64,000 nucleotides of DNA from Adhaeribacter pallidiroseus (GCF_003340495.1 NZ_QASA01000001.1:6076001-6140000), one strand, 5' to 3'; shown: positions 17,599-27,331, numbered from the stretch's first letter. Notes: a model not told the origin generated them from the letters alone. A program made the numbers and translations.

Positions 17599-17652
17599 GA
17601 TCGCGAATTATACGGATTTTTGATCAGCAGTTTTGATCTGTAATAGCATCGC

Positions 17653-17690
17653 AATAGCCATCCTGTTTTTTAGGATGGCTATTTTATTTT
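17653..17690 (+). terminator. Rho-independent terminator after the THX gene
   Basis: A 12-bp perfect stem, AATAGCCATCCT/AGGATGGCTATT, with a 7-base T-rich loop and a following T-rich tail. Confidence 0.88.
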
Positions 17691-17787
17691 AATGGCTATT
17701 TATAACTTAGTCAGCCCTGCCTATTAATTTGCGGGTTTTTAAATTTAGATAAAATCCTGTTAAGTCTTTAATCCTGCAAATCAAGGT

Positions 17788-19038
17788 TCAGAGATGTAGT
17801 TTTCGTAGTTTATCGGCTTTGTAAGCGGTAATGCCCACTACCAGTAAAGTCATGCAGCCACCAAAAACGACGGAAGGAACTACTCCCAATAGTTTCGCCA
17901 CAAAGCCCGATTCGAAGGAGCCAATCTCGTTGGAGGAACCCACAAAAATATTATTTACTGAGGAAACCCGGCCTTTCATGTGTTCCGGCGTAAGCGTTTG
18001 CATCAGCGTTGATCGGATAATGACGCTAATAGAATCAAACATGCCGCTCAAACCCAAAAGTAGTACTGAAAAGTAAAAACTGGTGGATAGACCGAATAAA
18101 ATCATGCAAATGCCAAACCCGGCTACGCAAAAAAGCATTTTTTTACCGGCATCTACTTTCATGGGATAATGCGTGAGGTAAGCGGCCATTGCCACTGAAC
18201 CTACAGCGGGAGCAGCCCGCAAAAAACCTAAGCCTTGCGGACCAGTGTGCAGGATTTCGGAAGCAAAAATGGGCAATAAGGCTACCGCGCCGCCAAATAA
18301 AACGGCAAACAAATCCAGCGAAATAGCGCTTAAAATTATCTGGTTATTAAACACAAACCGCAAGCCGGAGAGTAAGCTTTCTTTAATAGGTAAACGTTCC
18401 GTGTTTTCGGGCAAAGGCTTGGCACTAATTAAATTGTAAAATATAAAAGCCAGAATGGTTAAACCTACATCGGCAGTGTACGCGGTTTGTACGCCAAAAA
18501 AACCGTAGAGCAAACCCCCAATCGCCGGGCCCGCTACTGAGGCTCCTTGCCAGGTGGTGCTGGACCAGCTAACCGCGTTGATGTACCAGGTTTTATCGGG
18601 CAACAGTTGCGGCATAAACGAAAAAGTAGCCGGCCCCATAAAACCGCGGGCAATACCGCTCAGGAAAATAACCGAATAAATAGGCAAAGTACCCAGCTGC
18701 GCCATGCTGTTTTTTAAATTTAAGGAATAAAACAGCAAACCCGCCGAACAAACCAGTAACAAGCCTACGCAGCTAATGATAATTTTTTTCCGACTGGTGC
18801 TATCGGCCACGTGGCCGGCGTAAAGGGCTACCACAATAGAAGGTATTGCTTCGGTTAAGCCGATCAAACCCAAAGCCAGCGGGTCTTGGGTAAGATCGTA
18901 AATCTGCCAGCCCACAATTACGGCTTGTATTTGCAAGGCTAAGGTTAAACACAAACGGGCTACAATATACAACCGGAATTCCGGCAACCGTAACACCGCG
19001 TACGGATCCTGTTTTGAATTATATTCTTCTATCGACAT
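17788..19038 (-). CDS. MFS transporter (MFS_3/EntS-like)
   Basis: A 416-residue protein with about 12 membrane helices. The N-terminal FRLYIVARLCLTLALQIQAVIVGWQIYDLTQDPLALGLIGLTEAIP and the loop AGHVADSTSRKK (motif A, cytoplasmic loop 2-3) match the MFS_3 group that includes enterobactin exporter EntS and many uncharacterised exporters. Substrate is unknown; no siderophore gene is nearby. It is monocistronic, with about 300 bases of non-coding sequence to the divergent STAS-like gene. Confidence 0.88.
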   Translation of the reverse strand: MSIEEYNSKQDPYAVLRLPEFRLYIVARLCLTLALQIQAVIVGWQIYDLTQDPLALGLIGLTEAIPSIVVALYAGHVADSTSRKKIIISCVGLLLVCSAGLLFYSLNLKNSMAQLGTLPIYSVIFLSGIARGFMGPATFSFMPQLLPDKTWYINAVSWSSTTWQGASVAGPAIGGLLYGFFGVQTAYTADVGLTILAFIFYNLISAKPLPENTERLPIKESLLSGLRFVFNNQIILSAISLDLFAVLFGGAVALLPIFASEILHTGPQGLGFLRAAPAVGSVAMAAYLTHYPMKVDAGKKMLFCVAGFGICMILFGLSTSFYFSVLLLGLSGMFDSISVIIRSTLMQTLTPEHMKGRVSSVNNIFVGSSNEIGSFESGFVAKLLGVVPSVVFGGCMTLLVVGITAYKADKLRKLHL

Positions 19039-19336
19039 GCATTTATTTTCTGATTTGTAAAGCTACCTATTCTGCTACAGACCGATTAATTACCAGCAAA
19101 GCAACTTACCTGTAGAATTTACCATCGTGGTACGTGCAGATGAGGAAAAAAGCAATTATTTAAAAATATTATTACAGATTTATCTGATTGGCATGAACTC
19201 TCCGGTTTATGACATTGTCTTATTTATGACCTTAATTGTTTCCTGCCAAGAATAATTTGTAATCTTGGTAATTTATTCGAGTGTAATCTGGCTGTTGTAC
19301 GTGCTATTTGGGTGACTTTTAATATAATGCTTTAAG

Positions 19337-19744
19337 ATGATTCTTCCTGAAACTCCCGATTTCTTTCAAATTGCCTACGATACTCAAACCCAAATTGCGG
19401 AATTGCACTGGGATCGATATACGGGTTCTGAAACTTTCCGGGATAATTACCGGATGTTAGCGCAGTTTATGAAATCGCATCATTTAAACTGTGCTTTAAT
19501 TAATGTTCGGGAACGAGGCGAGGTTCCTTATTCGGATCAAGCCTGGTTGTGTCAGGAAGTTTTTCCGGAATTAATTACGCAAACGCGCAAAACGGTAAAA
19601 TTAGCGTACGTTATAAACGAAATTCACTTTTACGCCTTACAATCTGAATCGCCAAGCGGCCAAATGGAAACTTACGGCGATTTATTGAAAATGCGGTTCT
19701 TTCTAGATGAAGCAGCCGCGCGCCAGTGGTTAAAAGCGATTTAG
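19337..19744 (+). CDS. STAS/SpoIIAA-like small protein
   Basis: A 135-residue soluble protein. The opening FFQIAYDTQTQIAELHWDRYTGSETFRDNYRML and the central strand NCALINVRERG resemble the SpoIIAA/STAS-like fold found in many Hymenobacteraceae, used in protein interaction or anti-sigma partner switching. No conserved Ser/Thr phosphosite is evident, so partner switching is doubtful. It has its own transcription unit. Fold call is moderate; function is unknown. Confidence 0.6.
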   Translation: MILPETPDFFQIAYDTQTQIAELHWDRYTGSETFRDNYRMLAQFMKSHHLNCALINVRERGEVPYSDQAWLCQEVFPELITQTRKTVKLAYVINEIHFYALQSESPSGQMETYGDLLKMRFFLDEAAARQWLKAI

Positions 19745-19953
19745 CGTATAACTCCAGCCTGATTCTTTACCTTTTTTCTGCATTTTCCATAAAAGCTTTA
19801 AAAATACTTAGCCGCCAGTAGGTACTGTTAATCAGCAAAGCTTAAACAATCCGGAGCGTTTAATAAAGTTTTATAGCCGTACTGTGCCGGACTTTACTGC
19901 TTTATTTTTAAAATTGGTGACAGCTTACCCGTCTTCTTATAGGTAAATCCTTT

Positions 19954-19961
19954 TACCTTTG
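19954..19961 (+). promoter_or_regulatory. Putative -7 promoter element of the EamA transporter
   Basis: TACCTTTG, an exact TAnnTTTG match, 23 bases upstream of the GTG proposed as the start of the EamA gene. Confidence 0.45.
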
Positions 19962-19984
19962 CCCCGCATTATTTTTTGTTGCCC

Positions 19985-20893
19985 GTGAAACCAAATAAAT
20001 ATTACTCTGCTGCCATTACTGCTTTTGCTATTTGGGGGTTTATTGTTTTTCCGTTACGAGTAGTTGCTAATTTTCCGAGCGGGCAGATTTTATACTTCCG
20101 GGTTTTATTTGCGATGCTGGGCTTAGCTGCTGTTACTTTTTTATTCCGGCGCCAAAGTTTAAGACAAACCTGGCAAGCTTACCAATCCGAAAACCGCCAA
20201 GAGAAGCGGCGTCTGGCTTTATTAACCATAACCGGCGGCTTGTTGTTAATGGTTAACTGGCTGGTGTTTATTTACGTGATCAACCACATCGACATCCAGA
20301 CCGGTTCTTTCTCGTATCTGCTTTGTCCTATTTTAACCGCCTTGCTAGGATATTTAATCTTAAAAGAAAAACTACGGGCTAACCAGTGGTTAGCCATTGG
20401 CATTAGTATTTTAAGTTGCTGTTTAATTGGTACCGGAGCGGTCACTAATTTAGTTTATTCCTTATTCGTAGCCCTGAGCTACGCCTTTTTTTTAATTACC
20501 CAACGGGCTTTACGACAATATGATAAACTGGTTCTGCTTACTGTACAGCTGATTATTGTGTTTATTTGCATCGGGCCATTTTATACTTTGTTTAAAGGCG
20601 ATGCTGGTAATTTACCTTTAACCGGTACCTTCTACACTTCGGTAGCAGTGTTAAGTTTCTTGTTTACCATTTTGCCTTTGTTCCTGAATATGTATGCCCT
20701 CAAGGAATTAAAATCCGGAACCATCGGCATTTTAATGTACATCAATCCTATTTTAAATTTTTTGATTGCTTTCTGGTACTTTCAGGAAAAAACCAGTTTA
20801 GAAAAAACCATTGCTTACGGTTTGATATTTATATCTGTGCTGATTTACAATTTGCCCGCTCGAAAAAAAAGCCCGGCATTGTACGTCAGATGA
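19985..20893 (+). CDS. EamA-family transporter (RarD-like)
   Basis: About 302 residues with ten hydrophobic segments and the start YYSAAITAFAIWGFIVFPLR that is typical of RarD/EamA drug-metabolite transporters. Two EamA repeats (about residues 10-135 and 150-290) are seen, the second with ELKSGTIGILMYINPILNFLIAF. The GTG at 19985 is chosen because it gives a normal N-terminus; TTG codons at 19976 and 19979 are alternatives. Substrate is unknown. The gene is followed at 63 bases by a DinB gene on the same strand. Confidence 0.85.
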   Translation: MKPNKYYSAAITAFAIWGFIVFPLRVVANFPSGQILYFRVLFAMLGLAAVTFLFRRQSLRQTWQAYQSENRQEKRRLALLTITGGLLLMVNWLVFIYVINHIDIQTGSFSYLLCPILTALLGYLILKEKLRANQWLAIGISILSCCLIGTGAVTNLVYSLFVALSYAFFLITQRALRQYDKLVLLTVQLIIVFICIGPFYTLFKGDAGNLPLTGTFYTSVAVLSFLFTILPLFLNMYALKELKSGTIGILMYINPILNFLIAFWYFQEKTSLEKTIAYGLIFISVLIYNLPARKKSPALYVR

Positions 20894-20956
20894 CCGCTGA
20901 ATAAAGTGGTAAGTAAGCGGTTGAAATCCTAAATTCATGGTAATATAAGTTTGCTC

Positions 20957-21409
20957 ATGCTGCCTTCCCCGCAATCTGTTGCCAATCGGATTAATTACTT
21001 ATGCGATCTGTTGCCGGATAAATTCCGATTAATACCGGCAGAAGAATTTTCGTTTAAACCGCATCCGGATAAATGGTCCAGAAAAGAAATTTTAGGCCAT
21101 TTACTAGATTCTGCCGCCAATAACCACCAACGTTTTGTAAGAGGGCAGTTAGAAGATACGCCCGTTATATTTTACCAGCAAGATAATTGGGTGCGCGTTC
21201 AGGCTTATCAAAGCGCAAACGTAGCGCTGCTTATTAGTTGTTGGGTAAGTTATAACCGGCACCTGGCCCATGTTATTAGCCAGCTAACACCCGAAAATTT
21301 AAAAAAACAATGCCGCGACAAAGACGGGGCAGCGGTTACTTTGGCTTTTTTAATCGAAGATTATGTGCAGCACCTGGAGCATCATTTAAAGCAAATAACC
21401 GATTATTAA
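20957..21409 (+). CDS. DinB-family protein
   Basis: A 150-residue four-helix-bundle protein of the DinB/YfiT group. The metal-binding His triad is recognisable as ILGHLLDSA in the first half and VQHLEHHLKQI near the end. Such proteins act as thiol-dependent transferases or have unknown enzymatic roles. The ATG at 20957 is used; a TTG six bases upstream is possible. It lies between an EamA gene and a lipoprotein gene, all on the plus strand. Confidence 0.85.
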   Translation: MLPSPQSVANRINYLCDLLPDKFRLIPAEEFSFKPHPDKWSRKEILGHLLDSAANNHQRFVRGQLEDTPVIFYQQDNWVRVQAYQSANVALLISCWVSYNRHLAHVISQLTPENLKKQCRDKDGAAVTLAFLIEDYVQHLEHHLKQITDY

Positions 21410-21486
21410 AAATACCCGCCAGGAGGCTGCAACCTTTTCTCCTGATTTTGGCTCTAATCAGTAAACCAAGCCTAAAATCAGATCCG

Positions 21487-21966
21487 ATGAAATGCTCCTT
21501 AGCCCCTTTGCTGGCCTTACTATTATTTACCCGCTGTGCCGAGGAAGAATTGCCCGCCGCCGGGCAAGGTAATTTAAGCCGCGATGTCGATATCGCGCTA
21601 AACGAAACAGTAGCGTTATCCGAAGCATCGGAAAGCAGGAGTAGTGAAAATAAAGTGCGGGTACACCTAGCCGAAATAAACGATAGTCGTTGCCCGATGA
21701 ATGTTAATTGCATCCGTTATGGATCGGCGGTAGCGCAATTATGGCTGGAACAAGATCAGGAAAAATCACCAACCGTAGCCTTGGTAATCGGGGAAGCTTT
21801 GCCCAACGATCCGCGTAAACTCCGGAACCGCACCGCTGATACCACTTTGGTAACCGTAGCCAACACCCGGTACCAGGTAATTTTAAAAAACGTAACGCCT
21901 TACCCTTGTGCGGGCTGCCCCAACCAGGAAACTCCGCGTGCTCAGATTGTAGTTACAACTAAATAA
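21487..21966 (+). CDS. Small secreted protein, possible lipoprotein
   Basis: A 159-residue protein starting at the ATG of MKCSLAPLLALLLFTRCAEEE. The hydrophobic segment followed by Cys suggests a lipoprotein, although Arg immediately before the Cys is atypical of a lipobox. The mature part has Cys pairs in DSRCPMNVNC and PYPCAGCPNQ that may form disulphides, in a strand-rich fold. Related short proteins with a 'CPxxVxC' block occur in Bacteroidota with unknown function. Its stop codon touches the hairpin shared with the convergent lipoprotein gene. Confidence 0.7.
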   Translation: MKCSLAPLLALLLFTRCAEEELPAAGQGNLSRDVDIALNETVALSEASESRSSENKVRVHLAEINDSRCPMNVNCIRYGSAVAQLWLEQDQEKSPTVALVIGEALPNDPRKLRNRTADTTLVTVANTRYQVILKNVTPYPCAGCPNQETPRAQIVVTTK

Positions 21967-21990
21967 AAAAGCCTGAATTACTTCAGGCCC
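21964..21990 (-). terminator. Terminator hairpin containing the stop codon of the minus-strand lipoprotein
   Basis: GCCTGAA/TTCAGGC with a 4-base loop that includes the stop codon of the 21978 gene. On the minus strand it is followed by a run of T. It also overlaps the stop of the plus-strand gene. Confidence 0.75.
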
Positions 21991-22253
21991 CGGGCAGTAG
22001 AATCTACGTTTTCTACGTTAGGCTCGCCAAGCTGATTTGCCTGATTAGCATTTTCGGCGGTGTCGCCGATGGGTGCTGGGCGCGGTTCCGAAAGATTAGA
22101 GGAGTCGCCCACAATAGCCTCAGCTGTACCTTTTTCTCCGGCCGGGTAATCTTCCCGCGGATTTTTTTTATCGGACGAACAGCTTACCAGTAAGGTAAAC
22201 GCGCTAGCTATTAGTAAGTTATTCCGGGTATTTGCTAAAAAAGATACTTTCAT
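21978..22253 (-). CDS. Small lipoprotein of unknown function
   Basis: A 91-residue protein starting at MKVSFLANTRNNL. A longer frame exists, but this ATG gives a proper signal sequence ending in the lipobox LLVSC (Cys near residue 25). The mature part is hydrophilic and disordered, with Asp, Glu, Asn and Pro (GDSSNLSEPRPAPIGDTAENANQ), and no recognisable domain. Probably anchored in the membrane by the lipid. Function unknown. Confidence 0.7.
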   Translation of the reverse strand: MKVSFLANTRNNLLIASAFTLLVSCSSDKKNPREDYPAGEKGTAEAIVGDSSNLSEPRPAPIGDTAENANQANQLGEPNVENVDSTARGLK

Positions 22254-22728
22254 AGTTTTATTCTGACCAATGGTTTGCACTGTGTAAACGAGGTAAATGG
22301 TTAAAAAGTTGAGTTCGATTTTTACGGCGGCTATTTCAAAATTTCGTGATCTAAACTTTTCTTGAATATTTTCCGGAAGCAAATAAACCAGGGCTTTTTA
22401 AGGCACTTGGTAATACTTTAGATTTTTTTAGTAATGTATTTGAAAGGGTTAGTGCGAGCTTGGTATTCATCTTACTATTACTACTTGAGTTACAAATTCA
22501 AATGTGAGCGCCAAGCTTACACTAGCGAACAGAAAGTAAGCCCACTATTGATTTAGATGCGGCTAACCAACTTTACCGGGTTCTCCGCCCAAAGACCAGT
22601 AAAAATTTAAAAAAACGCAGTTGAGTTAAGTAACAGGACAAAATTAAGTTGATAAAAACCTGAGTTTAAGTACTTGATTATTAATTTATTAACGATCGAA
22701 CAACGAACAACTAAAAACGACCAACTAC
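22254..22728. other. Intergenic region, no gene seen
   Basis: No convincing coding frame or RNA gene. Near 22695-22725 it has a short imprecise direct repeat of the kind CGAACAACGAACAAC, similar in style to short repeats around 32520-32540. Confidence 0.5.
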
Positions 22729-25314
22729 TTAAAACCCGAAACCTAACCGCAAGCCCGACCCTACTTTTTCGCGGCTCTCGAAACCGGTAAAGAAATCGAC
22801 GCGTAAAATTTTAAAAATATGCTCTACCCCAAAACCCAGTTCCAGGTAATGACCAGCTTTCACGGTATGTAAATAATTAGCGCTTCCTACTTCCTGCCAT
22901 TTCAGCCGACGGAGCAGCGGAATTTTGTTAAAAATAAAGCCGTTGAAATCGTGGGTAAAATGTGCCTCCAGATAACCTTTACGGGTGCTGTAGCGGTAAT
23001 AATCCAATAACTGGAAACCACCGAAAGCTCCCGCGTAAAGAATCCGGTTACCGGCAAAATGCTTGTAATCCATGAGCCACAAGTGCTTGCTGTTTAAAAA
23101 AGTACCTACCTGAACAGAATAATCAGTTTCGCCTACCAAGCCCAACTTTAGTTCATCGCTAATGTTCAACGATACCCGGTCGAAGTTCACGTCGCTGCCT
23201 AAAATTTTAAAAAATCCCTTGGTATAGTTCAGCCGGAAAGTCGGGTACTTCGATCCCAAGATCCATTTTTCGTCCGGGCGATTAATGTACTGCTGGCCGG
23301 GCCGGAGTTGGAGCGTTACACTGCCTACCAGGGCCTGGTGGCGGGTAAAAGAAGCATCGGCTAGTTCGGCATTTACGGGTATGTTGGAGGTAAACTGTTT
23401 GGTGGTATAATCGCGGAAAGTAAAATCGGTGGCATTCTGCAGTTGTTGCCGGTCGGCGTATTCCAGGCTGGTTGTTAAGTAAATTCCGTTCCGGATTTCG
23501 AGGTTATGGCGCACCAGCAGATTGGTTTTCTGGTAAATTTTTAAAAAATTCTGTTCGTAGAGCAAGGTGTACAAAGCATTCCAGAACGGAGTAATAGGTT
23601 CGTTGTTGTTGTACTGCGCCACAAAATGCCCGGCTTCGGCGGTTACCTGCGCAAACCGGTGCGGGTTGTAGTAGTAATTGGTCAACACCTTGCCGTATAG
23701 TTTCCGGCTCGCGAACCCATAGCGCAGGGTAGGCGCCACCGTGAAGCCTTGGTTGGTTTCTTCTTCGCCTTTGCGGTAGCGTACGCCCAGGTTTAAAACG
23801 GTACCTTCTACGGTGTTGTATTGCAGAATAGAATTGGTGTTGAGCACGGCCAGCAAGGGATCTACCGAAATGCTGTAATGCTTAAACGAATTGCGGTACC
23901 GGAAACCGGCTAAAAACAAGTTGCCTACTTCAAACTTATTGGCGCGCTTATCCACGGAGTCGCGGTAAGGTTTCGATGCCTGAATGTGTTGTAAACTATC
24001 TTTGCTGACGTAGTCTTGTTGCTCTTCCAACGTGAGCGGTATAGGCCGGATCTCGTCCCAGTAAGCGGTGTCACGTTTATTGGCGTTGGGTTCTACGCGC
24101 ATCAACTCGTTTTTAGGTTGTTTAAAGGTGCTGATGGAATCCAGCGTGGCCAGCTTTTGCTTCGCTAATTTTTTAAGTTTTCTTTTTTTAAGGATGGGTA
24201 GTTCCGGTTCCGGCACGGCAGGGGCACTAGGGGCAGGGGCTACCACCACGGGTTTGCTGTAGGCCGGCACCACGTTGTATTTAGAATAAACCGTCGTGAA
24301 AAAGCCATTACCTTTAAAACCAAACGAATCAAACTGTACCGTTAACTTTTGCGAAAACAACATCCAGACACCGTCTTGGGCCGGACCAAAAACCTGGTCG
24401 ATGCGCAGGGTATCGGCGTATTCTATCTGCGATTTCTGGGTAAGTTTTAAGCTGGTGCTGTGGAGGCGGTAACTATTGTCCAGAATATAAACGTATCCAT
24501 TAAAGGCTGGGTCGTTGGCGCGAATAGGCGTAACTTTAATTTTGTTAATCGTTTGTCCGTTTTCTACGGAAGTACCAATTAGTTTGTACCGGTAAAACAA
24601 AAAGGCATTATTGGCTATCGGTGAAATAAAAGCCCGCTCACTTAACCCCGGAATGCGCAGCAAATTATCGTAAAAATTAAAATTTACCCGCGAGGCCCGG
24701 TTAAACGAAAATCCTTTGGTGTCGCCACTTACTTTACTCGAAAGCATGCGCTCGTGGGTTTTGTTGGGTTGCCGGAAGTTTACCTCCGATACCGTTTCGG
24801 ATAAATACACAATACCCGGTTTTACTTCGTCTACTTTTATACCCATAACCCGGTTGGGTACTTTTAACAAGCGGCCTAAACCCTTGGTATAAACCCGGCA
24901 GCTGTAAGCGGCTACTTCGTTGCGGTGGTAATTCCGGCGGGCAATCGCTTCGCGCATGATGCCGTACGCCGGGTCTTTGTCGGTGGCGCGCACCACTACT
25001 TCGTTTAAGTTGTACACGTCGGGTTGCAGGGTTACGTGGTGCGTTACCGGCTCCGCTGTAATTTCTACGGTATCTATTTGTGCTTTATAGCCTACGTATT
25101 GGTAAACCACCTGGTAGGTGCCGGGTGCCAGCGTTAACTGGTAGTAGCCTTGTTCGTTGGTGGCCGTGCCAATCGTAGAATTTTTGACGTACACGTTCGC
25201 GTAAGCCAGGCCCGTGCCCTGCAAGTCGGTAACCCGGCCCTTTAGTAAACCAGCTTGCGTAAACGGGTGTATAAAAAAGATAAAATTTAAAAAAAGTAGT
25301 AGCCGAAACCGCAT
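22729..25314 (-). CDS. DUF5686 / carboxypeptidase-regulatory-like outer-membrane protein
   Basis: An 861-residue protein with a signal peptide (about residues 1-21) and an N-terminal CarboxypepD_reg-like domain (about 24-105: GLLKGRVTDLQGTGLAYANVYVKNS with LNEVVV). A long DUF5686 region follows, with YGIMREAIARRNYHRNEV, and a strand-rich C-terminus ending in aromatic residues (GLRLGFGF), as in outer-membrane barrels. There is a Pro/Ala-rich linker near 350-375 and a basic patch (KKRKLKKLAKQKL). Related to TonB-dependent receptor accessories but with no plug domain. Function is unknown; the outer-membrane location is inferred. Confidence 0.88.
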   Translation of the reverse strand: MRFRLLLFLNFIFFIHPFTQAGLLKGRVTDLQGTGLAYANVYVKNSTIGTATNEQGYYQLTLAPGTYQVVYQYVGYKAQIDTVEITAEPVTHHVTLQPDVYNLNEVVVRATDKDPAYGIMREAIARRNYHRNEVAAYSCRVYTKGLGRLLKVPNRVMGIKVDEVKPGIVYLSETVSEVNFRQPNKTHERMLSSKVSGDTKGFSFNRASRVNFNFYDNLLRIPGLSERAFISPIANNAFLFYRYKLIGTSVENGQTINKIKVTPIRANDPAFNGYVYILDNSYRLHSTSLKLTQKSQIEYADTLRIDQVFGPAQDGVWMLFSQKLTVQFDSFGFKGNGFFTTVYSKYNVVPAYSKPVVVAPAPSAPAVPEPELPILKKRKLKKLAKQKLATLDSISTFKQPKNELMRVEPNANKRDTAYWDEIRPIPLTLEEQQDYVSKDSLQHIQASKPYRDSVDKRANKFEVGNLFLAGFRYRNSFKHYSISVDPLLAVLNTNSILQYNTVEGTVLNLGVRYRKGEEETNQGFTVAPTLRYGFASRKLYGKVLTNYYYNPHRFAQVTAEAGHFVAQYNNNEPITPFWNALYTLLYEQNFLKIYQKTNLLVRHNLEIRNGIYLTTSLEYADRQQLQNATDFTFRDYTTKQFTSNIPVNAELADASFTRHQALVGSVTLQLRPGQQYINRPDEKWILGSKYPTFRLNYTKGFFKILGSDVNFDRVSLNISDELKLGLVGETDYSVQVGTFLNSKHLWLMDYKHFAGNRILYAGAFGGFQLLDYYRYSTRKGYLEAHFTHDFNGFIFNKIPLLRRLKWQEVGSANYLHTVKAGHYLELGFGVEHIFKILRVDFFTGFESREKVGSGLRLGFGF

Positions 25315-25485
25315 GCCCTTAAAAAAACTGAGTACGATAATGATAAACGATAGATGTCATTCGGAAGTAGCGCGTTGCCTGGTTTTGTTTTTGTTTCGTA
25401 ACCCAGACCACTTACCTTTACGGGTAGCGGTAGCCAGGGCCCAACTTCCTGTTATTGTATCTTTAGCTTAAACTAAATAATTGCG

Positions 25486-26421
25486 GTGGAGTTATCTGTT
25501 GTTATACCTGTTTACAACGAAGCGGCTAATGTATTAGTGCTTTACCATCGGTTACAGCAAGCCATTCAACCTTTAGCTATCTCGTACGAGTTACTATTTG
25601 TAAACGATGGCAGCGCTGATTCCTCGTTAGATTTAATTAAACAACTCGCGCAGCAAAATACCCAAGTACGTTACCTGGATTTTAGCCGCAATTTTGGCCA
25701 GCAAATTGCCATTAGCGCCGGCCTCGACAAAGCCAAGGGCAATGCCGTGGTTATCCTGGACGGTGATTTGCAGGACCCGCCCGAACTAATTCCGGCTTTG
25801 TATGCACAATGGCAAAAAGGCCACGAAGTAGTGTATGCCCGCCGGAAAACCCGGGCCGGCGAAAGTTTAACTAAAAAAACAACCGCCCGATTATTTTACC
25901 GTTTGCTCACCCGCATTACCCATACTTCCATGCCCGTTGATGCCGGCGATTTCCGGATTATTAGCCGCAAAGTGGTAAATACGCTCAAGCAAATGCCCGA
26001 ACAGCAAAAATTTATCCGGGGCCAGATTGCCTGGCTGGGCTTTCCGCAAACCTTTCTGGAGTACGACCGGCTGGAGCGCTACCAGGGCCAAAGTGGGTAC
26101 TCGTACACGAAAATGATCCGGCTGGCGCTCGATGGCATTACTTCGTATTCGAACCTGCCCTTAAAAATGGCTACGGTGAGCGGTTTTGGGGTGTCGGGTA
26201 TTGCTTTTCTGGTGATGCTCTACACGCTGTATTCCCGGTTCATTACCCGCGATTACGTACCCGGTTGGTCATCGCTGATGGTAAGTATTTTGTTTTTAGG
26301 AGGGGTGCAACTTATTGCCATTGGGATTATTGGCGAATACATGAGCCGTTTAAGCGAGAACGTACGTAACCGGCCGCTTTACATTGTTAACGAAACGAAT
26401 ATTCCCGAGGAAGTAAATTAA
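25486..26421 (+). CDS. Family 2 glycosyltransferase (DPM1/GtrB type)
   Basis: 311 residues from a GTG start. Residues 1-225 are a GT2 domain: VVIPVYNEAANV, FVNDGSADSS, the metal-binding region VILDGDLQDPPELIP and the later DAGDFRIISR. Residues 235-300 contain two membrane helices. This is the architecture of polyprenyl-phosphate sugar transferases (GtrB, DPM1-like) that load sugars on undecaprenyl phosphate. It is divergent from the DUF5686 gene and not within a glycan cluster. Confidence 0.92.
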   Translation: MELSVVIPVYNEAANVLVLYHRLQQAIQPLAISYELLFVNDGSADSSLDLIKQLAQQNTQVRYLDFSRNFGQQIAISAGLDKAKGNAVVILDGDLQDPPELIPALYAQWQKGHEVVYARRKTRAGESLTKKTTARLFYRLLTRITHTSMPVDAGDFRIISRKVVNTLKQMPEQQKFIRGQIAWLGFPQTFLEYDRLERYQGQSGYSYTKMIRLALDGITSYSNLPLKMATVSGFGVSGIAFLVMLYTLYSRFITRDYVPGWSSLMVSILFLGGVQLIAIGIIGEYMSRLSENVRNRPLYIVNETNIPEEVN

Positions 26422-26724
26422 AAAAATGAACCTTCTTTGTTGTAGATTAAAATGCACCCCACCTTGGATAAGGAGGGGTTGGGGGTGGTTGATGATTTAA
26501 TGGTTTGATTTTACTCACTGCTTTTCCAGATATAAATTGGGTATTTAAAAAACCAAAATTGAAATTTCTTAAATAATTTTATTCACCTGCTTTTTACGGC
26601 TATTGCTAAACTGTTCATCTACCAATTCTGTTTAGTAAACAAGAGTAGAATACCCGGTCCGCCAAATTTTTAAAAAAGACACGGTTGCTCTTAGCTTGTG
26701 CTTTAATTGTAAACTCAGAATACT
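26422..26724. repeat. Intergenic region with a C/G-rich palindromic element
   Basis: Between the glycosyltransferase and recX. At about 26455-26488 is a C-rich then G-rich hairpin-like block (CACCCCACCTTGG / AGGAGGGGTTGGGGGTGG). I recall this style of intergenic palindrome as common in Cytophagales genomes. The rest shows no gene. Confidence 0.5.
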
Positions 26725-27213
26725 TTGCAGGAACCCCGGAAAAAGAAAACGTATACCGTAAAGGAAGCTTTGCTAAAAGCCGCGGCTTATTGCGCTTACC
26801 AGGAACGAACGCAACAAGAGGTTCGCAATAAACTGTACGCGTATGGTTTGGAGTTTGAAGAAGTAGAAGAAACCATTATCCGGTTAAGCGCCGAAAAATT
26901 GATTGACGAAGAACGTTACGCCAAAGCTTACGTGCGCGGCAAATGTAACTTAAAACGCTGGGGGCGCCGGAAAATTATGCTTGGTTTAAAAGCGCAGCAA
27001 ATATCGGATTACTGCATCCGGCAAGGCCTGAAAGAAATTGATCTGGATACGTATTGGCAAAATTTGCTTTACCTCGCCGAAAAGAAAAACCGCACGGAAA
27101 AAGAAAGTAATCCTGCTGTGCGTAAGCATAAACTCACGCAGTTTTTACTGGGAAAAGGATACGAAAACGACTTAATCCACGACGCAGTACAGGAAGTATT
27201 ACGGGCAAACTAA
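26725..27213 (+). CDS. recX: Regulatory protein RecX
   Basis: A 162-residue RecX with the three tandem three-helix repeats: ALLKAAAYCAYQERTQQEVRNKL, LIDEERYAKAYVRGKCNLKRWGRRKI and the C-terminal RKHKLTQFLLGKGYENDLI. RecX modulates RecA filaments. It starts at a TTG; a stop codon in the same frame lies 15 bases upstream, so no other start is available there. recA is not in the window. Confidence 0.9.
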   Translation: MQEPRKKKTYTVKEALLKAAAYCAYQERTQQEVRNKLYAYGLEFEEVEETIIRLSAEKLIDEERYAKAYVRGKCNLKRWGRRKIMLGLKAQQISDYCIRQGLKEIDLDTYWQNLLYLAEKKNRTEKESNPAVRKHKLTQFLLGKGYENDLIHDAVQEVLRAN

Positions 27214-27331
27214 CTAGTTTTGGATCTCCTTTATTGCCATTTTTGTCGCTTCCGGAAGTAATTAATGGTAAAGCTAGCTGGCTTGCCCGGTAACGAAATA
27301 CAAGTTCTGTTTTAAAAGCATTTTTTTATAA

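Noticed and set aside
17409-17654. An 81-codon minus-strand frame
   Set aside because: It is antisense to the THX gene, whose translation matches the family well, and has no recognisable content.
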